Shown here: in pieces, positions 9,442-19,062 of the stretch
Position numbering within the stretch: the first letter of the stretch is position 1
Layout of the letters: each line of letters starts with the position of its first letter
Source: Hyphomicrobiales bacterium
Lineage (GTDB): Bacteria; Pseudomonadota; Alphaproteobacteria; Rhizobiales; Xanthobacteraceae
Reading direction: 5' to 3'
Assembly: GCA_003135415.1 (NCBI GenBank)
Contig: PLBP01000030.1
Span: forward strand, 1 to 56,390
DNA: 56,390 bases
Made by a program: the position numbers and the translations under genes
The notes under the pieces: generated by a model
The model's database searches: none
Told to the model about the DNA's origin: nothing
The model's input: only the letters and a program-made list of their open reading frames with translations

Positions 9442-11435
9442 ATCGCCGCTCCGTTTACGCCGACGCCAACATGCGACTTATCTTTGCCATTCGACTGTGA
9501 GCGTTCCGTGAGAGCGGCAACCGAAGCGGAATGCAGCTTAGCGGTTCGAAGTCCTGATTCAAGTACTTGGAAAACTTTGGCGACGATGCCATTCGCATCG
9601 AGCCCGGCCTTCGCATACATGGCCGGCGGAGTGTCATGGTCAAAAAATTCGTCAGGTAGGACCATAGAGCGCGCCTTAAAGCCTGCCTGATCGAGGGCGC
9701 CGTCTTCGGTGAGCAATTGCAGAACATGCGCCCCGAACCCGCCGATCGAGCCTTCCTCGATCGTGATTAGAATTTCGTGGTGCCGCGCGAGGTTCAAGAT
9801 CAATTCGCGGTCGAGCGGCTTGGCGAAGCGGGCGTCGGCCACCGTGGTCGAAACGCCGTGCGCGGCAAGCATGTCTGCTGCTTTCAAGCATTCTGCGAGG
9901 CGGGTTCCCAACGATAGAAGTGCGACCGTGCTGCCCTCTCTGATGATGCGGCCGCGTCCGACTTCGAGCGGGGCGCCGCGATCGGGAAGGGCGAGGCCCA
10001 AACCGTCACCGCGCGGATAGCGGAAGGCCGAAGGACGGTCGTCGATCGCGACCGCGGTCGAGATCATGTGGACGAGTTCAGCCTCGTCGGCTGCGGCCAT
10101 GACGACAAAACCGGGTAGGCAGCCGAGATACGCAAGATCAAAGGAGCCCGCATGCGTTGGACCGTCGGCGCCCACGAGGCCGGCACGATCGATTGCAAAG
10201 CGCACCGGCAGGCGCTGGATCGCCACGTCGTGCACGACTTGATCGTATGCGCGCTGGAGAAATGTCGAATAGATCACGGCAAATGGCTTGAACCCTTGCG
10301 CGGCCAAACCCGCCGCGAATGTAACGGCATGTTGCTCGGCAATCCCGACGTCGAAGGTGCGATTCGGGAATGCTTTTTCGAAAATGTCCACGCCGGTACC
10401 CGAGGGCATTGCCGCCGTGATGGCGACAATGCGGTCGTCCTTTTGCGCTTCCTTGACGAGGCTTTCACCGAAGACCTTGGTGTATGAGGGGGCGGCCGCT
10501 TTCGCTTTCTTCTGCTTCCCCGTGTCGACGTCGAATTTCACGACAGCGTGGCATTTGTCGCTCGAAGCCTCCGCCGGTGCATAACCTTTGCCTTTCTGCG
10601 TTCGGACATGAACGAGGATCGGGCCGACATTCGCCTCGCGGACGTTTTCAAGAACGGGAAGCAGTTGATCGAGATCGTGACCGTCAATGACGCCGACGTA
10701 ATAAAAGCCCAGCTCCTCGAATAGCGTGCCGCCGACGACGATTCCGCGTGCCAGCTCCTCTGCTCGCACCGCTTTGTCCCGGATGAATTCGGGCAGGTGT
10801 TGCGCGAACTGCTTGCCGAGACCGCGCAACGACATATAGATCGGACTTGAAAGAAGGCGCGCCAGATAGGCGGACATCGCGCCGACAGGCGGCGCAATCG
10901 ACATCTCGTTATCATTCAGGATCACGATCAGCCGCGGCTTCAACGCCCCGGCGTTGTTCATCGCCTCATACGCCATGCCTGCCGACATCGCGCCATCGCC
11001 CACGACGCAGACGACGTTGTGCCGCTCGCCCGCGAGATCGCGCGCCACCGCGAAGCCCAATCCGGCCGAGATCGACGTGGATGAGTGTGCTGCGCCGAAG
11101 CAATCATATTCGCTTTCCGCGCGCTTGGTGAAGCCGGACAAGCCCCCGCCCTGCCGCAACGTTCTGATGCGATCACGGCGGCCGGTCAGAATCTTGTGCG
11201 GATATGCTTGATGGCCCACGTCCCAGATGAGCTTGTCATTGGGGGTATCGAAGACATAATGAAGGGCAACGGTCAGTTCGACGACGCCCAGGCCCGCGCC
11301 CAAATGGCCGCCGGTTACCGCCACTGCGTTAATTGTCTCGTCGCGCAATTCATCTGCAACCTGTTGAAGGTCTCGCGCATTGATACAGCGCAAATCTTCT
11401 GGGCTATTGATCGAGTCGAGAATTCTCGGCTGCAT
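9438..11435 (-). CDS. dxs: 1-deoxy-D-xylulose-5-phosphate synthase
   Basis: Thiamine-diphosphate enzyme that starts the MEP isoprenoid pathway from pyruvate and glyceraldehyde 3-phosphate. The TPP motif is [19 protein letters not shown] (beginning about residue 145), the catalytic histidine region is [11 protein letters not shown], and the pyrimidine-domain block [15 protein letters not shown] is intact. I choose the ATG at 11435 because AAGGAA sits eight bases upstream; the frame also opens at a TTG at 11453. The protein is about 665 residues, slightly longer than usual because of a hydrophilic tail after FQVLESGL. It leads the dxs-ispH-hpnH operon. A second dxs elsewhere in the genome is possible. 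Confidence 0.96.
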   Translation of the reverse strand: MQPRILDSINSPEDLRCINARDLQQVADELRDETINAVAVTGGHLGAGLGVVELTVALHYVFDTPNDKLIWDVGHQAYPHKILTGRRDRIRTLRQGGGLSGFTKRAESEYDCFGAAHSSTSISAGLGFAVARDLAGERHNVVCVVGDGAMSAGMAYEAMNNAGALKPRLIVILNDNEMSIAPPVGAMSAYLARLLSSPIYMSLRGLGKQFAQHLPEFIRDKAVRAEELARGIVVGGTLFEELGFYYVGVIDGHDLDQLLPVLENVREANVGPILVHVRTQKGKGYAPAEASSDKCHAVVKFDVDTGKQKKAKAAAPSYTKVFGESLVKEAQKDDRIVAITAAMPSGTGVDIFEKAFPNRTFDVGIAEQHAVTFAAGLAAQGFKPFAVIYSTFLQRAYDQVVHDVAIQRLPVRFAIDRAGLVGADGPTHAGSFDLAYLGCLPGFVVMAAADEAELVHMISTAVAIDDRPSAFRYPRGDGLGLALPDRGAPLEVGRGRIIREGSTVALLSLGTRLAECLKAADMLAAHGVSTTVADARFAKPLDRELILNLARHHEILITIEEGSIGGFGAHVLQLLTEDGALDQAGFKARSMVLPDEFFDHDTPPAMYAKAGLDANGIVAKVFQVLESGLRTAKLHSASVAALTERSQSNGKDKSHVGVGVNGAAI

Positions 11436-11622
11436 CGAGGGTTCCTTCGGCAATAGGCGCCAATTTGCGTGCTCTGAAACAAACCCGTTTACGGGCCATA
11501 AAGTTCCGGGTCCAAAGTTCCATTCACAATGAAGGGATGTTCGTGATGCGGTGCGGCGCCATACCTAGCATATTTAATAAGGGGCCGCTAAAGCCGGAAC
11601 TGATTTGGATGCGGAATCCTGC
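11436..11622. promoter_or_regulatory. Divergent dxs/hpnN intergenic region
   Basis: This stretch of under 200 bases separates the outward-facing dxs and hpnN genes and should carry promoters for both the dxs-ispH-hpnH operon and hpnN. An AT-rich patch lies at about 11567-11583 (catatttaataagg). I see no clear inverted repeat or known operator in it. Confidence 0.4.
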
Positions 11623-14214
11623 ATGTTAACGTCCGCAGTTGCCGGAATCGTCAGGTTTTGCAGTCGGTTCCCAAGGCTGGTCATCATCTTGTATCTATGC
11701 GGCGCGGCCGCATCAGGGGCCTATGCGGCCGCTCATTTCAGCATCACGACGGATATTAACAATTTTATCTCGCCGAATCTGGACTGGCGTAAGCGGGAGC
11801 TCGCGTTCGAGAATGACTTTCCAGGACACTTCGGCTCCACGTTGGTCGTCATCGATGCACCCACGCAGGAACTCGCGTCAGCCGCGAGTCCAATGCTCGT
11901 GCGGCAACTGGAAGGGCAGCGGGACCATTTCCATACGGTGCAAGAACTAACCGGTGGCGAGTTCTTTTCACGGCAGGGCTTGTTGTTTCAGCCGACAGCC
12001 GAAGTGGCGGGTCTGACCCGTGGGCTCGGGCAGGCGGATCAGCTTGTAAGCAGTCTCGTCGAGGATCCAAGCTTGCGCGGTCTCACGCAGGCGCTCTCGT
12101 TGGGCTTGCTCGGCGTCGAGAAGGGCATGGTCAAGCTCGACGATTTATCGCGGCCATTGTTGATGGCCGCGGGTTCATTGGAAGACGTACTGGCCCGACG
12201 CCCGACAGCTTTCTCGTGGCAAGAAATGCTAAGCGGCGTGCATCCCGGCCCAAGTGACTTGCGTCGGTTCATCGCGGTGGATCCGGTGCTGGATTATTCC
12301 GCGCTCGAACCGGGCCGTGCGTCGAACAACGCCATCAGGAGGGCCGCGTCCGATCTTCAGCTCGCTTCAAAGTATCAGGCGCGGGTTCGGCTCACCGGCA
12401 CGGTGCCAATGGCGGACGAAGAATTCGCGACCGTGCGGCGGGGTGCGTTGGCCAATGGGATTGGAACGCTGATCGTCGTACTCATCATCCTGTGGATGGC
12501 GCTGAAATCGGCGCGGATGATTACAGCGGTTTTCCTTAACCTGTTCGTCGGGCTCACCATCACCGCGGCTTTCGGCCTTGCCATGGTCGGCGCGTTTAAT
12601 CTGATATCCATCGCTTTTGCGGTGCTGTTCGTCGGAATCGGCGTTGATTTTGCCATTCAATTCTCGGTTCGCTACCGCGACGAGCGTCACAAGATTACGA
12701 AGTTTGGGCCAGCGCTCACGAGTGCCGCGCAAAAAATCGGTGCGCCATTGACGCTCGCCGCCGCGGCTGTTGCGGCCGGGTTTTTGTCTTTCCTCCCGAC
12801 GAATTACCGTGGCGTGTCGGAATTGGGGCTGATTGCCGGTGTGGGAATGCTGATCGCTTATGCCACCAGCATTACGCTGCTTCCCGCATTGCTGATCGTG
12901 CTCAATCCGCCGGGAGAGCCGGAGCCCGTCGGCTATCGGGCCTTGGCGCCGGTCGATGGATTTTTGCACAACCACAGAATTGCGATTGTCGCCGGCACCG
13001 TCGCCATTGCGGTGGCTGGCTTGCCGCTACTCTACTATCTCACATTCGATTTTAATCCCATCCACCTCCGAAGCCCCGCTGTCGAATCGGTCGCGACATT
13101 CCTTGATCTCGGGGAAGATCCCAGGTCCGGAATCAACTCGGTCAGCGTGGTCACATCCACACTGGATGAGGCGAAATCCGCAGCCGAGCGATTGCGCAAG
13201 CATCCGAAGGTTTTGCGGGCGACGACGCTTGAAGATTTCGTGCCGGGCGAGCAGCCGGAAAAGCTTGCGATGATCGGGACGTTCGCCCGGAAAATCGGGC
13301 CGATCCTGCAGCAGCGGCCTGGCAAAGAGCCGACAGACGGGGAAAACATCGCCGCCCTGAACGGTATCGCCGATGAATTGAACAAAATCGCGGGCACCGC
13401 GAACGGGCCGGGTGCCGAGGCGGCACGGCGGCTCGCCGCCGACTCCCTGCATCTCGCAAAAGCCGACAGGGCTTTGCGTGACGAGGCTCAGTCGGTCTTT
13501 ATTCCGCCGCTGAAAATGGATTTGGCAGGATTGCAAAAATATCTTCAGGCCAGCCTGATTACGACAGAAAACTTACCGCCCGATATCAAACGCCAATGGG
13601 TGACGCCGGACGGCAAGTCCCGCGCGGAAGTATCGCCTAAGGGCGACACCAACGATACGGAGTTCATACGTCGTTTCGCGCGCGCCATGCTTGCCATCTA
13701 TCCAAACACGGTCGGCGTCCCGATTTCGATTCTGGAATCGGGAGACACCGTGGTAGCGGCTTTTATTCAGGCGGGATTATACGCGCTGCTGTCGATCTCC
13801 ATTCTGCTTTGGATCGTGCTGCGCCGGTTCGGCGATGTGCTGCTCACGCTCGTTCCGTTATTGCTCGCCGGCGTCGTGACGCTCGAAATTTGCGTCTTGA
13901 TTGGCATGCCGCTCAACTTTGCAAATATCATTGCGTTGCCGCTTTTGCTCGGCATCGGCGTCGCATTCAAGATCTATTACATCATGGCCTGGCGAGGGGG
14001 AGAGACGAATCTCTTGCAATCAAGCCTCACGCGCGCCGTGATCTGGAGCGCTCTCACGACCGCGACCGCGTTCGGCAGCCTTTGGCTGTCGAGCCATCCC
14101 GGTACTTCGAGCATGGGCAAGTTGCTGGCCCTGTCGCTGGTGTGCACGCTCTGCGCGGCGGTGTTGTTTCAGCCCGCGCTAATGGGACGGCCCCGCGGCG
14201 CCGGCGATCCCTAG
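11623..14214 (+). CDS. hpnN: Hopanoid transporter HpnN (RND superfamily)
   Basis: RND-family protein of the MMPL/HpnN type that moves hopanoids from inner to outer membrane. The topology is the duplicated RND plan: an N-terminal membrane helix (about residues 15-38), a large periplasmic loop, five helices at about 280-425, another helix near 455, a second periplasmic loop and a final group of helices at about 715-850. The frame opens at a TTG at 11605, but the ATG at 11623 (MLTSAVAGIV) gives a normal 863-residue protein. It is transcribed alone and its 3' end overlaps the opposing DUF2147 gene by 36 bases. hpnM, often its neighbour elsewhere, is absent here. Confidence 0.92.
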   Translation: MLTSAVAGIVRFCSRFPRLVIILYLCGAAASGAYAAAHFSITTDINNFISPNLDWRKRELAFENDFPGHFGSTLVVIDAPTQELASAASPMLVRQLEGQRDHFHTVQELTGGEFFSRQGLLFQPTAEVAGLTRGLGQADQLVSSLVEDPSLRGLTQALSLGLLGVEKGMVKLDDLSRPLLMAAGSLEDVLARRPTAFSWQEMLSGVHPGPSDLRRFIAVDPVLDYSALEPGRASNNAIRRAASDLQLASKYQARVRLTGTVPMADEEFATVRRGALANGIGTLIVVLIILWMALKSARMITAVFLNLFVGLTITAAFGLAMVGAFNLISIAFAVLFVGIGVDFAIQFSVRYRDERHKITKFGPALTSAAQKIGAPLTLAAAAVAAGFLSFLPTNYRGVSELGLIAGVGMLIAYATSITLLPALLIVLNPPGEPEPVGYRALAPVDGFLHNHRIAIVAGTVAIAVAGLPLLYYLTFDFNPIHLRSPAVESVATFLDLGEDPRSGINSVSVVTSTLDEAKSAAERLRKHPKVLRATTLEDFVPGEQPEKLAMIGTFARKIGPILQQRPGKEPTDGENIAALNGIADELNKIAGTANGPGAEAARRLAADSLHLAKADRALRDEAQSVFIPPLKMDLAGLQKYLQASLITTENLPPDIKRQWVTPDGKSRAEVSPKGDTNDTEFIRRFARAMLAIYPNTVGVPISILESGDTVVAAFIQAGLYALLSISILLWIVLRRFGDVLLTLVPLLLAGVVTLEICVLIGMPLNFANIIALPLLLGIGVAFKIYYIMAWRGGETNLLQSSLTRAVIWSALTTATAFGSLWLSSHPGTSSMGKLLALSLVCTLCAAVLFQPALMGRPRGAGDP

Positions 14215-14799
14215 GCAAATCGCTTCATCGGAGGATGGAGGCGGACTTCCGGTTTTGGCCGCCGGTTTCGGCGGAGCCGATTTCGGTGCGGCCGGTTTTG
14301 GCGAAGGAGGGGCGCTGGCGGTTGTCGGCGGGCTCACGCGGGTCCAATTCTCCCCGCCGCACAGAATGCCGAGAACGCATCCTTGCACCTTCAGGAGATC
14401 CGGGTTTAGCAGGCTGATGTTCGAAGAGTAATTCCTTCCGTCCTCCGCATTATAAATCTCGCCGCTCCATTCGTTTGGCTTGCTCGGCGCCATGCCGAGA
14501 AGAATCGGCATTCCCAGAGTGGGCCGAGCGCGCTTCGCGCGATCCGGATTGTTGCTATCGACGCCGGGCGTCATTTCCCACGATATCACGCCCCAAAAGC
14601 GGTTGTCGCAATTGACGATCTTGATACGGGCCACACGCTTGGCGACGAGCCATTCGCCGGTCGGGTCCGTTGTGGAATTCGTGATCGGACTGGCCGGTGC
14701 GGCTGCCAACGCGAACAGCGATATCGCAATCACCCACACGGTAAACGTGGCGGCGAATTGCCAGGCCGCGAATCTTCTAGAATTGGCTCGATGCGGCAC
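14179..14799 (-). CDS. DUF2147 family secreted protein with proline-rich tail
   Basis: Periplasmic protein of unknown function. DUF2147 hallmarks are seen in order: GEWLVAKRVARIKI, FWGVISWE, DSNNPDRAKRARPTLG, WSGEIYNAEDGRNYSSNIS and VQGCVLGILCGGENWTR. A hydrophobic stretch (FTVWVIAISLFALAAAPA) looks like a signal peptide. The frame opens at a TTG at 14841, but a GTG at 14799 with GAAGGG upstream gives a more normal signal peptide and is preferred. After the domain there is a low-complexity tail of Pro, Ala, Ser and Lys, whose last codons overlap the hpnN 3' end on the other strand. It has no known hopanoid role. Confidence 0.8.
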   Translation of the reverse strand: MPHRANSRRFAAWQFAATFTVWVIAISLFALAAAPASPITNSTTDPTGEWLVAKRVARIKIVNCDNRFWGVISWEMTPGVDSNNPDRAKRARPTLGMPILLGMAPSKPNEWSGEIYNAEDGRNYSSNISLLNPDLLKVQGCVLGILCGGENWTRVSPPTTASAPPSPKPAAPKSAPPKPAAKTGSPPPSSDEAICLGIAGAAGPSH

Positions 14800-14930
14800 C
14801 GTCTTTGCCCTTCGAAAGTTGCAAGATACAGCTCCCAACAATCCAACAATACACGTCTGGCCGTTTGGGGTCCGCGGACATCGTTTGCCCTTGAAAATAG
14901 TCGAAACGGCGGCGTGGGCGCTGATGTACT

Positions 14931-16433
14931 ATGCGGCGTTCATTGCCGAATCGCAGATGCGCATTCGTGGAACTCGGACGGGTACTGGCCGTTATCGCGT
15001 CTAGCGGCTCGCTGCAAAGACCTTCCCATGCAGCGCCAGCGGAGATCGATGTGCTCGATTCCACCTCCGAATTGCGCCCACCCGCGCCATTGCCGCAGCC
15101 AAAGCCGTTGGGTCCGATCGCGCTGCTTCGCGTGCTGGCGAGGAATCCGCTCGAGGCTTGGACGCAAGCCCATTTTGAGCAACCGATCGTAATGGGCGGC
15201 CTGTCGGTCGGCCGGGTTGCCGTCATCAGCGACCCTGCGGCAATTCGTCATGTGCTGCTTGAGAACTGCCGCAATTACGAAAAGGACTGGCTGCAGCGAC
15301 GCATCCTTTCGGCAGGGCTGACGGACGGGCTCCTGAGCGCCGAGGGATCTCAATGGCGAACGCAGCGTCGCGCATTGGCGCCGCTTTTTTCGCGCAGGAA
15401 TGTAGCCAGTTTCTCGGCCGCCATGGTCGAGCAAGCGCGTGTTCTGGTCGAGCGGTTAAGCCGGCGTGACGGCCAAGTTGTGGACCTCGTTGTCGAGGTG
15501 ACGCGCCTGACGCTCGAGGTGTTGGAGCGGACCATCTTTTCGGACGGGCTTGGCCGCAATCCCGAGGAAATCCGCCTTTGGATGAAAGACTATTTCGAGA
15601 CGATCGGGCGGATCGACCTATTCGACGTGCTCGGCGTTTCAAATCTGATTCCGCGACTCGGCCGCCGCAAGGTGCTGCAAACGCTTCGCCTGTTCGAGCG
15701 AGCGATCGACTTGATTATTTCGACGCGCCGCCGACGCATGATGGAAGACCCGCACTACGCAGCGCAAGACATCCTCACGCTCCTGCTCAAGGCCGAAGAC
15801 CCCGATAGCGGCGAGAAGCTGAGCGAAGTCGAGGTGCGTGCGAATATTCTGACCTTTATGACCGCCGGCCATGAAACCACGGCCAATAGCATTGCTTGGG
15901 CGCTGTTTCTTATGTCGCAGTCGGCCGAATGGCAGGAACGGGTCAGGATAGAAGCTGACCGTGAGCTTGACGGCGAGATTGACGGTCTCGGCGACCGTCT
16001 CGTTGAGACACGAGCCGTCATCGACGAGTCGATTAGGCTTTATCCTCCCATCGCCGCCATCAGCCGTACGGCCCTCGGGCCCGATGAGCTCGCGGGCGAA
16101 GCTATCAAGCGCGGAACGATGATCGTTATCGCGCCGTATGTTCTCCACCGTCACCGCGCGCTATGGACCCGGCCTGACCATTTCGATCCGAGCCGGTTCC
16201 TGGACGGCGCTCGCGAGAAAGTGGACCGCTTCGCGTATCTTCCCTTCGGCGCCGGTCCGCGGGTGTGCATCGGCGCCGCGTTCGCCCAGCAAGAGGCGTC
16301 CATCATCCTCGCGACGATCGTGCGACATTTCAGATTGGACCTCGCGCCGGGGCATGTGGTCTGGCCGGTGCAAAAGATTACGCTGCGACCAAAAGGCGGT
16401 CTGCCAATGATCGTGAGCAGAAGAAAATCCTGA
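14931..16433 (+). CDS. Cytochrome P450
   Basis: Heme monooxygenase. The I-helix oxygen-activation motif AGHETT is at residues 312-317, the K-helix ExxR is in IDESIRLYPP, and the heme loop FGAGPRVCIG has its cysteine ligand at C446. The frame is 500 residues from the ATG at 14931, but the first 40 lack P450 character; a GTG at 15051 (VLDSTSEL) would give a typical 460-residue soluble enzyme, so the start is uncertain. A redox partner gene is not adjacent. It sits between hpnN and hpnG, inside the hopanoid cluster, and is divergent from the DUF2147 gene. The substrate is unknown; a triterpenoid or fatty acid is a guess from context. Confidence 0.93.
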   Translation: MRRSLPNRRCAFVELGRVLAVIASSGSLQRPSHAAPAEIDVLDSTSELRPPAPLPQPKPLGPIALLRVLARNPLEAWTQAHFEQPIVMGGLSVGRVAVISDPAAIRHVLLENCRNYEKDWLQRRILSAGLTDGLLSAEGSQWRTQRRALAPLFSRRNVASFSAAMVEQARVLVERLSRRDGQVVDLVVEVTRLTLEVLERTIFSDGLGRNPEEIRLWMKDYFETIGRIDLFDVLGVSNLIPRLGRRKVLQTLRLFERAIDLIISTRRRRMMEDPHYAAQDILTLLLKAEDPDSGEKLSEVEVRANILTFMTAGHETTANSIAWALFLMSQSAEWQERVRIEADRELDGEIDGLGDRLVETRAVIDESIRLYPPIAAISRTALGPDELAGEAIKRGTMIVIAPYVLHRHRALWTRPDHFDPSRFLDGAREKVDRFAYLPFGAGPRVCIGAAFAQQEASIILATIVRHFRLDLAPGHVVWPVQKITLRPKGGLPMIVSRRKS

Positions 16434-16566
16434 TTTTTTGCACAGGAACTTTAGAAACCGACTTGAAGTACTCCGATGACCTGCCGGCCATACCGCAATA
16501 ACAGAGTCTTATTTGGAGAATCCTAGGACTGGAGGTCTGCCGCCATACGGTCTGACCGTCTCGCGC

Positions 16567-16836
16567 TCATTGACCATGGCTTTCCAAAACTTCGCGGCAT
16601 GCTTTGCTGATGCGCTGGCGGTTTTGTTGCAAACACGCCAATACGCGGAAGGTGTCGGGAACCGCGTCACGACACAGCGTTGTTGAATCGTGGCGGCATG
16701 CGGCCTGTTCCTCCGGCGTGCCTTCGAATGGGCCGGATATCACGGGCTCTTGCGGTTTCGCCTGCTTCGGTCCCTGTTGAGCCCATGCGATGCCGCTTGT
16801 CAGCAGCATTGCGAATATAAGAAAAATCCGAAACAT
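16567..16836 (-). CDS. Small secreted cysteine-rich protein
   Basis: 89-residue protein with a clear signal peptide (MFRIFLIFAMLLTSGIAWAQ, cut after about residue 19). The mature part has four cysteines in a CxxxxxxxLC ... ACLQxxRxxxSxAC pattern (ACRHDSTTLC, RVLACLQQNRQRISKAC), matching the cysteine-rich repeat proteins often seen in Bradyrhizobium relatives. A TAGGAG Shine-Dalgarno precedes the ATG. It likely forms two disulfides in the periplasm. Function is unknown and nothing links it to the neighbouring P450 or acyltransferase except position. Confidence 0.75.
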   Translation of the reverse strand: MFRIFLIFAMLLTSGIAWAQQGPKQAKPQEPVISGPFEGTPEEQAACRHDSTTLCRDAVPDTFRVLACLQQNRQRISKACREVLESHGQ

Positions 16837-16937
16837 CTTGAACTCCTAGAGCAGCGCTGCCAAAGCGACTGGCTGCAACCAAAACGGGATCGCCGCGCCA
16901 AGGTTCCACCGAATATGAAAGATTTGCAACCTTCCGC

Positions 16938-18146
16938 TTAGCGAATCGACCAAAGCTCATGATAGTTGCTGAATTTCGCCAGCGTTTTGTCGTATCGCGT
17001 CGGCTCAAGCAGCGGCAATAACCACTTCATCACTGTATTTATGGTCGCGGAGGTGTGCCGCACGTAGAGATCGAGGGGGTCGAGCAAGTGCCGCAGGTGA
17101 AATTTCGGATCGTAATTGAGGCCGCTGCTGCGGAACCATTTGTAGCCGTTGGCGATCGCCCAGGTCACGACGTCGCGGAATACGTAATGATAGAGATGAA
17201 GGTCAAGCGCGACGTCGTAGTCGAGGCCGATATATTCCGCGTAGAGCGCGTCGTCTTGCGTCATGCAGGCCGCGAAGGCAACAATCCTGCCGTTCCGGCG
17301 CCAGAGAAAAAACCGAACTTTATCCCTCATGCGACGACCGAGTTCGCGGAAATATTGCTCGGTCAGCTTTTCGAAATGCAGTTTCGAACGCTCGTAAACT
17401 TGCAGATAAAGAGGATAGATTTCATGGATGAAGGGCGTTACGTCGTTGACGACGCTCATTTCCAATGCAGCGCCTTCCTCGGCGGCCCGGAATTTTTTGC
17501 GCAAATCTCTCCGGGTCTTGCCGCTGAGGGCATGTTTCGCATAATCGTCGAAGCTCGGGTAATCGATCGAGAGCCGGGTCATCGGCATGCTGGGGATGCG
17601 GCTGAAGCCGTTATCGAGAAAACACTCGAGCGTCGGCCGGTATCTCGACGGGAATTCCTTGAGCACCACCAGGCGGGCGCCGAGCGCGCGAGCATGGCCG
17701 GTGATCAGCGCGGCCAATTGCCGCGCGAGCAGGCGGCCGCGTATCTCGGCGCCGTCCAGGTGCCCTTCACCGGCAACGCACCCAACCATCAACGTTCGCA
17801 TTCGCATGAAGCGCGGCCATAGGCGGCGAACGCCTTCGACGAGCCTGCCGGGGCGCCCGCTGATGCCGACCAAGAGATCCTGATCGAGCATGAAGAAGGG
17901 CTCCACCGCGCGTACCTCGCCGCTCGCGTCCCGCAAGATGAAATAGCGATAGTCGAACTCGGGATGGAGCGTATCTTCGATCAGCTCGTAATAGCGATGA
18001 TCCTTGCGCTCGCCCGCGAATGCCCTCTGCCAGTGAGGAAATTTGGCGAGATCGTCACGTGCGACGACTTCGAGCCGCAAGGGGAAATAGGGGCGGTCGG
18101 ACATTGCCGCGGCCGGGACCGGTTGTTCAATCATGAGCGCCGTCAC
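16938..18146 (-). CDS. GNAT-fold acyltransferase (BioF2/FemAB-like)
   Basis: 402-residue protein resembling the double-GNAT, FemAB/BioF2-like acyltransferases. The C-terminal half carries the recognisable block: LSGKTRRDLRKKFRAAEE (about residues 207-224), then YLQVYERSKLHFEKL, and RIVAFAACMTQDDALYAEYIGLDYD, which corresponds to the core strand of the fold. No membrane segment is seen, so it should be cytoplasmic. The start is GTG at 18146 with an ATG at 18134 as alternative. It lies next to and divergent from hpnG, and not far from hpnO, which makes an amine; an acyl transfer onto a hopanoid or other lipid amine is an untested idea. The substrate is not identifiable from sequence. Confidence 0.7.
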   Translation of the reverse strand: MTALMIEQPVPAAAMSDRPYFPLRLEVVARDDLAKFPHWQRAFAGERKDHRYYELIEDTLHPEFDYRYFILRDASGEVRAVEPFFMLDQDLLVGISGRPGRLVEGVRRLWPRFMRMRTLMVGCVAGEGHLDGAEIRGRLLARQLAALITGHARALGARLVVLKEFPSRYRPTLECFLDNGFSRIPSMPMTRLSIDYPSFDDYAKHALSGKTRRDLRKKFRAAEEGAALEMSVVNDVTPFIHEIYPLYLQVYERSKLHFEKLTEQYFRELGRRMRDKVRFFLWRRNGRIVAFAACMTQDDALYAEYIGLDYDVALDLHLYHYVFRDVVTWAIANGYKWFRSSGLNYDPKFHLRHLLDPLDLYVRHTSATINTVMKWLLPLLEPTRYDKTLAKFSNYHELWSIR

Positions 18147-18366
18147 AAGGTATCTCTACTAAAGTTACGGGGCGGTGACCATCACGCCGTGTCGCGGCTT
18201 CGCTATAATTCGCGAGGGGAGCTTTCGGATCGCGATCTCGCGATATTGTGATCGAGAAATGAACGTTTGGACGGAAGGATCGTTTTCCCTTATCACCACA
18301 TATCCGATGGATTCCCGCCCCCGCTAAGGTCGGGCGCCAGCGGAAGAATTGTTGTAGAGTGGACAG

Positions 18367-19044
18367 ATGGCTGTGGAATTGCCTGTGGGAGTCATAGCGG
18401 TAGCGGGGATGGCCTTTGAGGCGCGCATTGCCGCCCGCACGGGCACGCCCGTCGTTTACGTCGGCGACACCCGGAAACTCACCGATGTGCTGATATCCGC
18501 AATCGGCAAGGATTGCCGCGGTCTTATCAGTTTCGGCGTGGCGGGAGGCCTTTCCCCCGCGCTGAAGGCGGGAACTTGCATCGTCGCTTCCGTCGTCCAT
18601 GTCGGAACGACGCGCTTCGCGACCGATGAAAACTGGTCGTGGAATCTTCTGCAGGCAATGCCGCGGGCGATTCGCGGTGAAATTGCGGGCGTGGCGGCCC
18701 CCGTGGTCCACATGGAAGAAAAGCGCGCGTTGCATATCGGCACGGGTGCGTTGGCCGTTGATACGGAGTCGCATGTGGTGGCGAGCGTCGCGGCCGCGCG
18801 AGGTCTTCCGATGGCCGCGGTGCGGGTGATCACCGATTCCGCACATTATAGTTTACCGCAATCTGCATTGGCGGCAATGCGTGCGGACGGAACGATCGAC
18901 ATCGCCGGGATGATACGCTCGATCGTGAAAGTACCGGGTGAATTTCCGATGCTGCTGCGGACCGCACGCGATGCGCTAGTGAGCGGGCTGGCGCTGCATC
19001 GCAGCCGCCGGTTGCTCGGCGCGAGCTTTGGGCTACCTAATTAG
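18367..19044 (+). CDS. hpnG: Adenosylhopane nucleosidase/phosphorylase HpnG
   Basis: Purine-nucleoside-phosphorylase-like enzyme that removes adenine from adenosylhopane, giving ribosylhopane or its phosphate, directly after the HpnH step. The fold markers are GLISFGVAGGLSPALKAGT (residues 52-70), where the phosphate and base pocket lies, and AVDTESHVVA (131-139), the ribose-binding motif with E134. Length 225 is typical for HpnG, which is shorter than MTA/SAH nucleosidases. It is 18 bases upstream of hpnO on the same strand, forming a two-gene operon. Confidence 0.92.
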   Translation: MAVELPVGVIAVAGMAFEARIAARTGTPVVYVGDTRKLTDVLISAIGKDCRGLISFGVAGGLSPALKAGTCIVASVVHVGTTRFATDENWSWNLLQAMPRAIRGEIAGVAAPVVHMEEKRALHIGTGALAVDTESHVVASVAAARGLPMAAVRVITDSAHYSLPQSALAAMRADGTIDIAGMIRSIVKVPGEFPMLLRTARDALVSGLALHRSRRLLGASFGLPN

Positions 19045-19062
19045 GGTCCGAGGAAGGCGCGA

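Noticed and set aside
18204-18209. TATAAT as a -10 promoter box upstream of hpnG
   Set aside because: No -35 element at 16-18 bases before it.
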